This document shows, piece by piece, positions 46,408-55,282 of a stretch of DNA of 64,000 bases. The stretch spans positions 148,586 to 212,585 of the forward strand of contig NZ_JAAGWG010000007.1 of assembly GCF_010682065.1 (NCBI RefSeq). The letters run 5' to 3'. Under the pieces are notes generated by a model. The model had not been told where the DNA came from, ran no database searches, and saw only the letters and a program-made list of their open reading frames with translations. Made by a program: the position numbers and the translations under genes. The stretch is from Blastococcus saxobsidens (GTDB lineage: Bacteria; Actinomycetota; Actinomycetes; Mycobacteriales; Geodermatophilaceae). The stretch's first letter is position 1; every line of letters begins with the position of its first letter.

Positions 46408-47583
46408 TCAGGACAGGTTGGTCGTCACCCGGTAGAGGACGGCGGGGCCGCGGGCGCTGACCGGGGCGCCGGCCGGGACGAACGCCGAGCGGCCCTTCTC
46501 CAGGCTCAGCTCACCGTCGACCGAGGCCAGGACGGCCGCCCCCTCCGTGCACAGCAGCAGCTGGGGCCCCCGGGTGGTGAGGACACCCGACTGCTCGTCC
46601 AGGTGCACGCGGGTGAGGTCGAAGTCGGCCACCGGCACCGGGTAGCGCAGGCCACCCGGACCGAGCACGGGGTGCAGCACCGGCACGCGCCCGTCGGAGA
46701 AGTCCAGCACCTCGATGAGCGCCGCGAGGTCCACGTGCTTGGCGGTCAGGCCACCGCGCAGCACGTTGTCCGAGCTCGCCATCACCTCGACGCCGGCGCC
46801 CGACAGGTAGGCGTGCAGGTTGCCCGCGGGCAGGAACACCGCCTCGCCCGGCGCCAGCTTCAGGTGGTTGCACATCAGCGAGATGACCACGCCCGGGTCA
46901 CCGGGGTAGGTCTCCGCGAGCGTCGCCGCCCAGCGGTAGGTGTTGATGAACTCCGGGTCGTGCGCCGCCACGAACCGTGCGGCAGCGGTCGAGACCGCCG
47001 ACACCAGCTCCGTGCGCCGCTCCCCCGTCAGCGCCAGCAGCTGCGGGATCGCCGCCCGCAGCCCACCCCGGGCGAGCGCGGCGATCGTCGGCTTGAGCTC
47101 GGGCACCTGGAGCTTGGCCAGGCAGTGCAGCGACTCCTCCACCGGCCGGAACCCGCACAGCGCCTCGAAGGTGGTGAGCGCCAGCAGCAGCTCCGGCTTG
47201 TGGAACGGGTCCTTGAACGTGCGGGTCGGGTCGTCGTGCGGGATCCCGGCGGCCTCCTCGGCCGCGTACCCGGCCGCGGCCTGCTGCGTCGTCGGGTGGG
47301 CCTGCAGCGACAGCGGCGTCTCGGCGGCGAGCACCTTCATCAGGAACGGCAGCCGCGGGCCGAACCGCTGCAGCACCGGCCCGCCGAGGAGGGTCTCGGG
47401 CTCGGCGGTGATCGCCTTGTCCAGCGGCCGCCCGTCGGACAGGACGCTCGGCTCGTCGGGGTGCGCACCCACCCACAGCTCTGCGTGCGGCCGGTCGGCG
47501 GGCACGGGCTGACCCAGGAGGTCGGGGATGACGGTCCGGCTGCCCCATGGGTAGAAGCGCACACCGTTGCTGAGCTGCCACAT
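46408..47583 (-). CDS. manA: mannose-6-phosphate isomerase, class I
   Basis: ManA interconverts fructose-6-phosphate and mannose-6-phosphate, the entry to GDP-mannose. The 391-aa protein has SLQAHPTTQQA (Gln and His zinc ligands), FHKPELLLAL (Glu ligand), GNLHAYLSG (His ligand) and a conserved Arg in LRGGLTAKHV. The start ATG 47583 has a TAACCT -10 box nine bases upstream and no ribosome-binding site. It matches Rv3255c. Confidence 0.93.
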   Translation of the reverse strand: MWQLSNGVRFYPWGSRTVIPDLLGQPVPADRPHAELWVGAHPDEPSVLSDGRPLDKAITAEPETLLGGPVLQRFGPRLPFLMKVLAAETPLSLQAHPTTQQAAAGYAAEEAAGIPHDDPTRTFKDPFHKPELLLALTTFEALCGFRPVEESLHCLAKLQVPELKPTIAALARGGLRAAIPQLLALTGERRTELVSAVSTAAARFVAAHDPEFINTYRWAATLAETYPGDPGVVISLMCNHLKLAPGEAVFLPAGNLHAYLSGAGVEVMASSDNVLRGGLTAKHVDLAALIEVLDFSDGRVPVLHPVLGPGGLRYPVPVADFDLTRVHLDEQSGVLTTRGPQLLLCTEGAAVLASVDGELSLEKGRSAFVPAGAPVSARGPAVLYRVTTNLS

Positions 47584-47669
47584 CGTGCTCGCAGGTTACG
47601 TGCGGGACCGCCGGTTCAGGAATGCCCGACGGCGCACCCGGTGGGCAGGATCACCCCGACGGGTCGCGG

Positions 47670-49418
47670 TCAGACGCCGGCCCGCACGTCCGGAGCGCCC
47701 AGCCGGGCGGCGTCGGCGGTCCGGTCGTCGGGCATCCGCTGCGACTCCCGCTCGGCCGCCACCCGCGCCTCGTAGTGCGCGATCTCACGGGCCAGGAAGT
47801 CCTCTTCCCATCCGTGCACCGTCGCCATGAGACGCGCGACCTCCGGGGCGGATTCCACGCCCCGGTGCGGCGTCTCGATCGAGATGCGGGTCCGCCGGGT
47901 CAGGACGTCGTCGAGGTGCAGCGCGCCCTCGGCGGTCACCGCGTGGACGACCTCCGCGCCGAGGTGGGCGGGAGCCCCGGGCAGCGGGAGACCGAGCGAC
48001 GGGTCGGCCCGGACCAGGTCCAGCACGGCGGTCACCTGGTCGCCGTGGCGGCCCAGCAGCCGCTCGACCGCCTCCTGCGGCACCCCGTACCCGGCCGCCA
48101 GCTCCGCGGCTCGGTCCCGCACCTCCGCCCACCCGCGGGCACCCACCAGCGGCAGCTCCGCGGTGCGCGACCTCGGCGCCCCCGGCAGCCGCTCGACGGC
48201 GGCGTCGACGGCATCGGCCGCCATCACCCGGTAGGTCGTGTACTTGCCGCCGGCCACGAGCACCAGGCCCGGCACCGGCATGACGACGGCGTGCTCGCGG
48301 GAGAGCCGGCTCGTCTCGTCGGACTCCCCGGCCAGCAGTGGCCGCAGGCCTGCGTAGACGCCGACGATGTCCTCGGTCGACAGCGGCCGGGTGAGCACCC
48401 GGTTGACCTGCTCGAGCAGGTACTCGATGTCGGCGCTGCTCGCAGCCGGGTGGTCGCGGTCGAGCTTCCACGGGGTGTCGGTGGTGCCGACGATCCACTG
48501 CTCGGCCCACGGGATGACGAACAGCACGCTGGTCGGCGTCCTGAGGATCAGCCCGTTCGGGCCCACGTCACCGCCGTCGATGGCGGCCTTCGGCACCAGC
48601 AGGTGGACGCCCTTGGATGCGCGCACCTTCAGGCTCGGCGCGGACACGCCGAGCATCGCGCCGACGTCGTCGCTCCACACCCCTGTGGCGGCGATGACGG
48701 TGCGCGCCCGGACGGTGAAGGAGGAGCCGTCGGTGAGGTCCGCCACCTCCGCACCGATCACCGCGGCGTCCGGCCCGTCCCCGTCGCGGAGCAGTCCGAC
48801 CACCCGGGCACTGGACAGCACGGAGGCCCCGTAGCCGGCCGCCGTCCGCACCACCGCGAGGGTGTGCCGGGCGTCGTCGACCTGGGCGTCCCAGTACTTG
48901 ATGGCGCCGCGCACGGCGTCCCGGCGGAGGCCGGGAAAGGCCTCGAGGGTCCCGCGGCGGGACAGGTGCCGGTGGCGCGGGATCGCCCGGTCCCGGGCGA
49001 ACGCGGCGCCCATCAGGTCGTACAGCGCGACGCCCGCACCGTAGTAGGCGCGCTGCCAGACCGGCGCGGTCAGCGGCAGCAGGAACGGCAGCGGCCGGAC
49101 CAGGTGCGGGGCGATGGTGCGCACCAGCCGGGCGCGCTCCTTGAGCGCTTCGTGCACCAGCGGGAACGCCATCTGCTCCAGATAGCGCAGCCCGCCGTGG
49201 ATCAGCTTGCTGGAGCGGCTGGAGGTGCCCGCGGCCCAGTCGCGGGCCTCCAGCAGACCCACCGACAGCCCGCGGCTGGCGGCGTCCAGCGCGGCACCGG
49301 CGCCGGTCACCCCGCCGCCGATGACGAGGACGTCGACGACGTCGGTGGCCAGGCGGGTGCGGTCGGCGCGCCGGCGCTCCGGCGACAGCAGCGTGCGGTC
49401 GGTCTCCCCCGGGTGCAT
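47670..49418 (-). CDS. glpD: glycerol-3-phosphate dehydrogenase, FAD-dependent
   Basis: GlpD oxidises glycerol-3-phosphate to dihydroxyacetone phosphate at the membrane and feeds electrons to quinones. The 582-aa protein has the FAD loop IGGGVTGAGAALDAASRGL, SSRSSKLIHGGLRYLE, VRASKGVHLLVPK, and the C-terminal DAO_C domain. AGGAG lies close to ATG 49418. It is not part of the manA/manB mycobacterial set, so it is an insertion here. Confidence 0.93.
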   Translation of the reverse strand: MHPGETDRTLLSPERRRADRTRLATDVVDVLVIGGGVTGAGAALDAASRGLSVGLLEARDWAAGTSSRSSKLIHGGLRYLEQMAFPLVHEALKERARLVRTIAPHLVRPLPFLLPLTAPVWQRAYYGAGVALYDLMGAAFARDRAIPRHRHLSRRGTLEAFPGLRRDAVRGAIKYWDAQVDDARHTLAVVRTAAGYGASVLSSARVVGLLRDGDGPDAAVIGAEVADLTDGSSFTVRARTVIAATGVWSDDVGAMLGVSAPSLKVRASKGVHLLVPKAAIDGGDVGPNGLILRTPTSVLFVIPWAEQWIVGTTDTPWKLDRDHPAASSADIEYLLEQVNRVLTRPLSTEDIVGVYAGLRPLLAGESDETSRLSREHAVVMPVPGLVLVAGGKYTTYRVMAADAVDAAVERLPGAPRSRTAELPLVGARGWAEVRDRAAELAAGYGVPQEAVERLLGRHGDQVTAVLDLVRADPSLGLPLPGAPAHLGAEVVHAVTAEGALHLDDVLTRRTRISIETPHRGVESAPEVARLMATVHGWEEDFLAREIAHYEARVAAERESQRMPDDRTADAARLGAPDVRAGV

Positions 49419-49482
49419 GACTCCTACTGTCCCCCGTGCACGCGGTCCGGCGCCGAGAACCGGGTCACACCGTTTCCGTGTC

Positions 49483-50430
49483 TCAGTGCGCCGCGGCCCC
49501 GTCCTTCTTCTTGCGGTGCACGGTCAGGCTCATCACCAGGACGACGATCGCCCCGACGATCAGCCCGAGGATCGCGCTGCCCAGCGTGTTGACCAGCCAG
49601 CCCACGACCCCGCCGAGGGCGCCGGTCGCGTCGTGCGCCGCCTCCTCGAGGTGGTGCACGAACTCGTAGAGCGGGTGGAAGCCCAGCTCGTCGGTGCCCA
49701 GCAGGATGATGTGCCCGCCGACCCACAGCATCGCGGCGGTGCCCACCACGGTCAGGCCGGTGAGGAGCTTCGGCATCCCCTTGACCAGGCCGCGGCCGAA
49801 GGCGGCCACGCCCTTGCCCGAGCGCTGGGCCAGGCTCAGCCCGATGTCGTCCATCTTCACGATCAGTCCGACGACGCCGTAGACGAGCACGGTGATGCCC
49901 AGGGCGACGACGATCAGGATGATCGCCCGGGACACGAACGCCTCGCTGGCCACCTCGTTCAGCGAGATCACCATGATCTCGGCCGACAGGATGAAGTCGG
50001 TGCGGACGGCCCCGGAGACGATCGTCTTCTCGTCGGGCATCGCGTCCTCGACCGACGCGTGCTCCTCGGCGTGGCCGCTGAACCTGTGCCAGATCTTCTC
50101 CGCGCCCTCGTAGCAGAGGTACGCCCCACCGATCATCAGTATCGGTGTCAGCAGGAACGGCAGGAACTGGCTGAGCAGCAGGATCGCCGGCAGGATGATC
50201 AGCAGCTTGTTGCGCAGCGACCCCAGCGCGATCTTCCGGATGATCGGCAGCTCGCGGTCGGCGTTCAGGCCGTGCACGTACTGCGGCGTGACCGCGGTGT
50301 CGTCCACCACGACGCCGGCGGCCTTGATGCTGGCCCGCCCGGCCGCCGCCCCGATGTCGTCGATCGAAGCGGCCGCGGCGCGCGCGAGCACCGCCACGTC
50401 GTCCAGCAGAGCTACGAGCCCACCCGCCAC
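49483..50430 (-). CDS. DUF808 (YedI-like) membrane protein
   Basis: This 315-aa membrane protein has LVALLDDVAVLARAAAASID and VVDDTAVTPQYVHG at the N-terminus (the DUF808 signature), then several hydrophobic segments (LLIILPAILLLSQFLPFLL, AIILIVVALGITVLVYGVV, ILGLIVGAIVVLVMSLTV) and a basic end. Its function is unknown. The start GTG 50430 follows AAGGA eight bases upstream; the longer frame is not supported. Confidence 0.83.
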   Translation of the reverse strand: MAGGLVALLDDVAVLARAAAASIDDIGAAAGRASIKAAGVVVDDTAVTPQYVHGLNADRELPIIRKIALGSLRNKLLIILPAILLLSQFLPFLLTPILMIGGAYLCYEGAEKIWHRFSGHAEEHASVEDAMPDEKTIVSGAVRTDFILSAEIMVISLNEVASEAFVSRAIILIVVALGITVLVYGVVGLIVKMDDIGLSLAQRSGKGVAAFGRGLVKGMPKLLTGLTVVGTAAMLWVGGHIILLGTDELGFHPLYEFVHHLEEAAHDATGALGGVVGWLVNTLGSAILGLIVGAIVVLVMSLTVHRKKKDGAAAH

Positions 50431-50557
50431 GCCGAGGTCCTTCCGTCGGTCGGCGCCCGTGCGCCGTCCCAGTGATGCTGGCCTGTCCGTCCCGGTCCTG
50501 CACGGGCACCCCACCCCCGTTGCCCAGTCGGGGACGGCGGGAACGCCCGGCGCGACC

Positions 50558-51700
50558 TCAGCCGGGCGACGCCCGCTCGGAGTCGAGCGCCAGCGCCAGG
50601 TAGACGGCGCCGAAGTCGGCGACGGCGACCTGCCGAGCCAGCCGCGGCAACCGGCCGAAGCGCAGGGGGTCCCCGTGCTCGGCCAGCCCGCTGACCGGGA
50701 TGTTGTTGGTCGCGGCGGTCCGCAGCACCTGCTGCAGCGCCTCGTCCGCCGAGCGCGGCTCGCGCTCCCCCGCGCCGTCGTGCCCGCCGGCGTCGGGATC
50801 CCTGATCGTCAGCAGGCGCAGCCGCCGGCCCTCGTCGTCCGACCGGTCGCGGAAGAAGTCGTCGCCGTCGCGCGGGGCCAGCGGCCCGCCGAGCACGGCG
50901 CAGGCGGCCACCCGCTGGTCGGGCAGCCGGAACCCGGTCACGGGCAGCCCGGCGAGGGTGGCCAGCTGGTCGGCCACCCGGGTCGCCGCCGCGCCCGCGA
51001 GCGGCCCCTCCGCGGCGATCACCGGCAGCGCGTCGAGCAGCTCCAGGGCCAGCGTCTTGGCCGGGTTGACGAACGACTCCCGCGCCGGCCCGCACTCCCC
51101 CGCCGTCTCGTCGAGGGCCGTGGCGACGCCCTCGATGTCCGCCACCCCCTCGCCGAGCAGCCCGAGGCCGGTGGCCAGCCGCAGCATCGGGGTCAGCAGC
51201 GACCACAGCGTCGTGTGCTGCACCCGACTGCTCGGCAGCGCCACGTACGGCGACCGCGCGGTGGCGCACGCCGCGTGCAGCGGCGCGTCCTCCGCACCGA
51301 TGCCCACGAGCGAGACCCCGCGGCGCGCCGCCTCGTACGCCGGGTTGACGGCATAGCTGCCGGCGCCGGTGCGCGTGGCGACGACGGCGATGTCGCTGGG
51401 GCCGGCCCACACCGGGAGCGCCGGACCGGGGACGACGTCGACCGTCACCGGGCTGGACGGCCCGAGCAGGGCACGCAGCACGGAGGCGGCCACCGCCCCC
51501 TCCCGCCGGCCCACGATGATCAGGCCACGGGGACGGCCGCCGTCGGTGACCCGCTCGAGCCCGGCCTCCTCGGTCAGCCGGGTGGTCTCGCGGACCTGGG
51601 CGCCGGCGCCGGCCACCGCCGGCAGCAGCCCGCGCGGATCACGGGCACGCAGCAGTTCGAGGTCGTCGAGGACCTCCTCGGCGAGCTCGGGAGAGGTCAT
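50558..51700 (-). CDS. SIS-domain phosphosugar isomerase-like protein (Rv3256c-like)
   Basis: This 380-aa protein has two SIS-like halves of the phosphoglucose/phosphomannose isomerase kind: SDIAVVATRTGAGSYAVNPA, ARRGVSLVGIGAED and ESFVNPAKTLALELLDALP, then GPLAGAAATRVADQLATLAG. It corresponds to Rv3256c between manA and manB, so it likely acts with mannose phosphates, though the active-site Glu and Ser positions are not clear. The start ATG 51700 overlaps the Trm112 stop (ATGA). Confidence 0.8.
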   Translation of the reverse strand: MTSPELAEEVLDDLELLRARDPRGLLPAVAGAGAQVRETTRLTEEAGLERVTDGGRPRGLIIVGRREGAVAASVLRALLGPSSPVTVDVVPGPALPVWAGPSDIAVVATRTGAGSYAVNPAYEAARRGVSLVGIGAEDAPLHAACATARSPYVALPSSRVQHTTLWSLLTPMLRLATGLGLLGEGVADIEGVATALDETAGECGPARESFVNPAKTLALELLDALPVIAAEGPLAGAAATRVADQLATLAGLPVTGFRLPDQRVAACAVLGGPLAPRDGDDFFRDRSDDEGRRLRLLTIRDPDAGGHDGAGEREPRSADEALQQVLRTAATNNIPVSGLAEHGDPLRFGRLPRLARQVAVADFGAVYLALALDSERASPG

Positions 51701-51909
51701 GACGTCCGGTCGCGCGCCTCGTCGAGGAGCAGGACCGGGATGCCGTCCCGCACGGGGAAGCCCCGGTTGCAGGTGCCGCACACCAGCTCGCTCGCCGCCT
51801 CGTCGACGGTCAGCGGGGTGTGGTGGGTGTCGGGGCAGGCGAGGATCGCGAGCAGGTCGGCGTCCAGGCCCAGCGGGCCGCTCGCCGTCGTGCCCTGGGT
51901 GCCGGTCAT
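51697..51909 (-). CDS. Trm112-family zinc-ribbon protein
   Basis: This 70-aa protein matches the Trm112/UPF0434 family: LLAILACPDTHHTPLTV, then ELVCGTCNRGFPVRDGIPVLL. The first Cys is followed by PDTHH rather than a second Cys, and the second knuckle CGTC is intact, so zinc binding may use His. Related proteins activate methyltransferases. It is sandwiched by four-base overlaps on both sides between manB and the SIS gene. Confidence 0.85.
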   Translation of the reverse strand: MTGTQGTTASGPLGLDADLLAILACPDTHHTPLTVDEAASELVCGTCNRGFPVRDGIPVLLLDEARDRTS

Positions 51910-53282
51910 GACTGCTCCTGTCCGCCGCGCACGGTGCTCAGCACACGGTCGCGCAGCTCGGTCATCCGCGCCACGTCGGGCGCCTCCACGTTCAGCCGCA
52001 GCAGCGGCTCGGTGTTGCTGGCGCGCAGGTTGAACCACGCGCCGTCGGGCAGCTCGACGGTGAGACCGTCCAGCTCGTCCACCGTCGCCCCCTCGTCCTC
52101 GAAGATGCCGCGCACCTCCGCCACGCGCGCCGGCGCGTCGGCGACCGTGGAGTTGATCTCGCCCGACGCCGCGTACCGCGAGTAGGCCGCGGTCAGGTCC
52201 GACAGCGGGCGGCTCTGCTCACCCAGCGCGGCCAGGACGTGCATGGCCGCGAGCATGCCCGTGTCGGCCCGCCAGAAGTCGCGGAAGTAGTAGTGCGCCG
52301 AGTGCTCGCCTCCGAAGATCGCGTCGGTGCGGGCCATCTCGGCCTTGATGAACGAGTGCCCCACCCGCGTGCGCACCGGCTGCCCGCCGTGCTCGCGGAC
52401 GATCTCCGGCACGGCCCGGGAGGTGATCAGGTTGTGGATGATCGTCGTCCCGCGACCCTTGGCCAGCTCCCGGACGGCGACCAGGGCGGTGATCGCCGAG
52501 GGGCTCACCGGCTCGCCGCGCTCGTCGACGACGAACACCCGGTCGGCGTCGCCGTCGAAGGCCAGCCCGATGTCGGCGCCGTGCTCGACGACCGCGCGCT
52601 GCAGGTCGACGAGGTTGGCCGGGTCGAGCGGGTTGGCCTCGTGGTTGGGGAACGACCCGTCGAGCTCGAAGTACATCTCGACGACGTCGAGGGGCAGGCC
52701 GGCCAGCACCACCGGGACGGTGTGCCCGCCCATGCCGTTGCCCGCGTCGACGACGACCCGCAGCCGCCGGATGGTCGACAGGTCCACGAGCGAGCGCAGG
52801 TGGGCGGCGTACTCGGCCAGCACGTCGCGCTGGGACACCGACCCGACGCGGTCGGGGACGCGCTCGTAGTCGTCCCGCTCCGCCCACTCGCGGATCGTGA
52901 CCAGACCGGAGTCCTGGCCGATCGGTGCGGCGCCGGCCCGGCACATCTTGATGCCGTTGTAGCGGGCCGGGTTGTGGCTGGCGGTGAACATCGCGCCCGG
53001 CAGGTCCAGCGAGCCGGCGGCGAAGTACAGCAGGTCGGTGGAGCCGAGGCCCGCCTCCACGACGTCGAGACCGCGGGCGATCACGCCCTCGGCGAAGGCG
53101 CGGGACAGTGGGATGGAGGACTCCCGCATGTCGTGGGCCGTGACCACGGTCGTGGCTCGGGAGTCGGCGAGCACGAACTCGGCGAACGCCGCGCCGATGG
53201 CGCGGGCGGTCGACTCGTCCCAGTCGTCGGGGACGACGCCACGGACGTCGTAGGCCTTGATCAACGAGGACAGGTCCGGCAC
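51906..53282 (-). CDS. manB: phosphomannomutase/phosphoglucomutase
   Basis: ManB turns mannose-6-phosphate into mannose-1-phosphate. The 458-aa protein has the phosphoserine loop TASHNPARYNGIK, the Mg loop FDGDADRVF, the sugar loop GGEHSAHYYFRDF and the phosphate loop RASNTEPLLRLN. The chosen start GTG 53282 is seven bases from a TAGGGT -10 box; GTG 53288 would add two residues but sits next to that box. It matches Rv3257c. Confidence 0.93.
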   Translation of the reverse strand: MPDLSSLIKAYDVRGVVPDDWDESTARAIGAAFAEFVLADSRATTVVTAHDMRESSIPLSRAFAEGVIARGLDVVEAGLGSTDLLYFAAGSLDLPGAMFTASHNPARYNGIKMCRAGAAPIGQDSGLVTIREWAERDDYERVPDRVGSVSQRDVLAEYAAHLRSLVDLSTIRRLRVVVDAGNGMGGHTVPVVLAGLPLDVVEMYFELDGSFPNHEANPLDPANLVDLQRAVVEHGADIGLAFDGDADRVFVVDERGEPVSPSAITALVAVRELAKGRGTTIIHNLITSRAVPEIVREHGGQPVRTRVGHSFIKAEMARTDAIFGGEHSAHYYFRDFWRADTGMLAAMHVLAALGEQSRPLSDLTAAYSRYAASGEINSTVADAPARVAEVRGIFEDEGATVDELDGLTVELPDGAWFNLRASNTEPLLRLNVEAPDVARMTELRDRVLSTVRGGQEQS

Positions 53283-53289
53283 GGGCACG

Positions 53290-53295
53290 ACCCTA
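53290..53295 (-). promoter_or_regulatory. -10 box of manB (leaderless)
   Basis: TAGGGT on the minus strand ends seven bases before GTG 53282. Confidence 0.55.
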
Positions 53296-53338
53296 TCGGT
53301 GCCCTCGCCATCGGACCCGCTCGCGCGGGCGGGAAGGC

Positions 53339-53689
53339 TTACGGGAGGTCGGGCAGGACCCGCAGGTGACCGCGGCGGGTGCCGCTGCCGTCGTCCGCAG
53401 GGTCGCGGGGAGGCTCGGGACGGGCCGCCTCGCGGACCGCGTCGGCCAGCGCCAGCAGGTCGTCACCGGTCGGACCGGAGTCCTCGATGTCGATCTCGTG
53501 CCGGACGACGTCCCAGCCGCGGGGCACGGTCAGCCGCTCCCCGTGGAACTCGCACAGGTCGTAGCTGTGCGGCTCGCTGAACGTCGCAAGCGGACCCACG
53601 ACAGCGGTCGACTCCGCGTAGACGTAGGTCAGGGTCGCCGCTGCCGGTTGCGCGCAGCCGCTGCGCGAGCAGCGACGTGACTGCCTCAC
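53339..53689 (-). CDS. DUF3499 zinc-ribbon protein (Rv3258c-like)
   Basis: This 116-aa protein has an N-terminal Cys-rich motif RRCSRSGCAQPAAATLTYVY, then SYDLCEFHGERLTVPRGW with a Cys and a His that complete a metal site, and an acidic tail. It is the actinobacterial DUF3499 family, next to manB as in mycobacteria. Its role is unknown. GAGGA precedes two tandem GTG codons at 53692 and 53689; either could start. Confidence 0.86.
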   Translation of the reverse strand: MRQSRRCSRSGCAQPAAATLTYVYAESTAVVGPLATFSEPHSYDLCEFHGERLTVPRGWDVVRHEIDIEDSGPTGDDLLALADAVREAARPEPPRDPADDGSGTRRGHLRVLPDLP

Positions 53690-53743
53690 CACCGGTTCCT
53701 CACGCAGGGCAGAGTAATCCCGCTGCGGGGCGCGCGACAGCAG

Positions 53744-53769
53744 GCGCACCGGGAATCCGGCCGGTGCGC
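53744..53769. repeat. 9-bp inverted repeat in divergent region
   Basis: GCGCACCGG and CCGGTGCGC flank an 8-bp spacer (26 bp) between the divergent DUF3499 and Rv3259-like genes. It could be an operator; no gene occupies 53690-53909. Confidence 0.4.
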
Positions 53770-53909
53770 ACCATCCTGCACGATGGTCCCGTGGGCATCG
53801 TCACCGGTCGGGCGCGGGATGCGGGCCATCGCGGCGCGACCGGCGAAATCGTCGCGGAACTCCTCCGGGGCCCCGGCGTGTCGCCGCTCGCCGTAGGCTT
53901 CGGCCCGTC

Positions 53910-54377
53910 ATGAGCACGCCCCGGCGCCGTCCCGCCCGCTCCCGCCGCGACCGTCACGGCCGCGGCCTGCGCGGACGCCTCGTGCCGACCGAGGTGCCCC
54001 TGGCGCGCAGCCGCGCCGAGCAGTTCGACGACCTGGTCCTGGACGCGGTGGAGGACCTCGAGCGCCGCTGGGAGCGGGAGCTGGCCGGCGTCGAGTTCGC
54101 CGTCGAGGACGTCCCCTGGGTGGAGCACACCCGGCCCGACGAGGTGGTCCTCGACACCGACGTCCTGGACGACGGCGGCGTGCCGCTGGCCCGCGTGGTG
54201 CCCGCGCGCCGGGAGCAGGGCCAGGAGATCCCGCCGCGCGTCGTCGTCTACCGCCGGCCGCTGGAGCTGCGGGCCAACGACCGGGACGACCTGGCCGATC
54301 TGGTGCGCGACGTCGTCGTCGACCAGGTGGCCACGCTGCTCGGGCGCGACCCCGAGGAGATCGACCCCACCGGTTGA
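53910..54377 (+). CDS. metallopeptidase-family (PF06262-like) protein lacking HExxH
   Basis: This 155-aa protein has a basic disordered start, then FDDLVLDAVEDLERRWEREL, VEFAVEDVPWVE, VVVYRRPLELRANDRDDLAD and LVRDVVVDQVATLLG. This resembles the minimal-zincin metallopeptidase family, in which the last helix carries HExxH. Here that place reads RDVVVDQ, so no zinc site is present. The gene matches Rv3259 next to whiB2. A TAGGCT hexamer ten bases before the ATG could be its -10 box. Confidence 0.8.
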   Translation: MSTPRRRPARSRRDRHGRGLRGRLVPTEVPLARSRAEQFDDLVLDAVEDLERRWERELAGVEFAVEDVPWVEHTRPDEVVLDTDVLDDGGVPLARVVPARREQGQEIPPRVVVYRRPLELRANDRDDLADLVRDVVVDQVATLLGRDPEEIDPTG

Positions 54378-54394
54378 GCCGCACGGGGACTGCG

Positions 54395-55282
54395 ATGCTG
54401 GTGCCGATGGACGTCCCCGCCGCCACCGCCTGGCTCGTGCTGGGCGCGGTGCTCGGCGCGCTGCTGGTGGCCGCCGTCGTGGCGGGCGTCCTGGCCGCCC
54501 GCCGGCGGCCGGCCCCTCCTCCGGCGGAGGCGCACCAGGCCACGCCACAGGTGGACGACCTGGCCGACTTCCTGGAGCACCCGCCCGGCACCCGGGCCGA
54601 GCCGCCCGCCCCGACGGGCTGGGCGACGCTCGCCGCCCCGCTCCCGGCACCCGCCCCTCCCCCACCGGCGGACCGCTCCGGCCGCGGCTCCCTCCCGCTG
54701 GCCGCGCTGTGCGTCGCCGCCCTGGCCCTGGTCGGCGTGGCCGCCGCGGTCGCGGCGGCCACCGACGACGCGGACTCCGCGGCCCCGGCGGCGCCGCCGA
54801 CACCCGGGCCGGGCGCCGAGCCCGCGGATCCCGCCCGGCTGGAGGGTCGGCTGGGCGCCGGCGGGATGGTGCTGGAGCAGCGGGTCGTGGGCGTGACCGC
54901 CACCTATCCGGAGATCCGGCTGCGCGACGACGACGGGACGACGCACCTGGAGCTGCGTCTGCCCACCTGGAACTGCCTCCGCGCCGAGGCGCCCGAGGAC
55001 CCCGCGGCGGCCGGCTGCGTCCCCTCGCTGGTCGAGCACGTGGAGCTCTCGTCGCCGGAGCTCGCCGTCGAGCGGGACGGCGACCGGATCCGGCTGAGCG
55101 GGCGGGCCGCGGCGGAGCTGCGCCCCGCCGGCGCCCCGCCGGAGCCCAGCGGGCACACCTACGAGTTCGAGGTCACCGTCGCGCCGGGCGACGCCGCGGA
55201 GCGGCCGCTCACCGGCGAGGTCCGGATCGGCGCCCGGACCGCGCCGCTGGTCGCGGAGCTCAGCGAGCTCGACGCCGGCTGA
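54395..55282 (+). CDS. hypothetical membrane protein
   Basis: This 295-aa protein has an N-terminal membrane helix (about residues 12-32), a Pro-rich cytoplasmic linker, a second helix (about 105-125, LAALCVAALALVGVAAAVAA), and an extracellular beta-rich domain with a Cys pair (WNCLRAE and AGCVPSL). The start ATG 54395 follows GGGGA; ATG 54407 is also possible. No family is recognised. Its end overlaps the convergent next gene by 23 bp. Confidence 0.7.
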   Translation: MLVPMDVPAATAWLVLGAVLGALLVAAVVAGVLAARRRPAPPPAEAHQATPQVDDLADFLEHPPGTRAEPPAPTGWATLAAPLPAPAPPPPADRSGRGSLPLAALCVAALALVGVAAAVAAATDDADSAAPAAPPTPGPGAEPADPARLEGRLGAGGMVLEQRVVGVTATYPEIRLRDDDGTTHLELRLPTWNCLRAEAPEDPAAAGCVPSLVEHVELSSPELAVERDGDRIRLSGRAAAELRPAGAPPEPSGHTYEFEVTVAPGDAAERPLTGEVRIGARTAPLVAELSELDAG

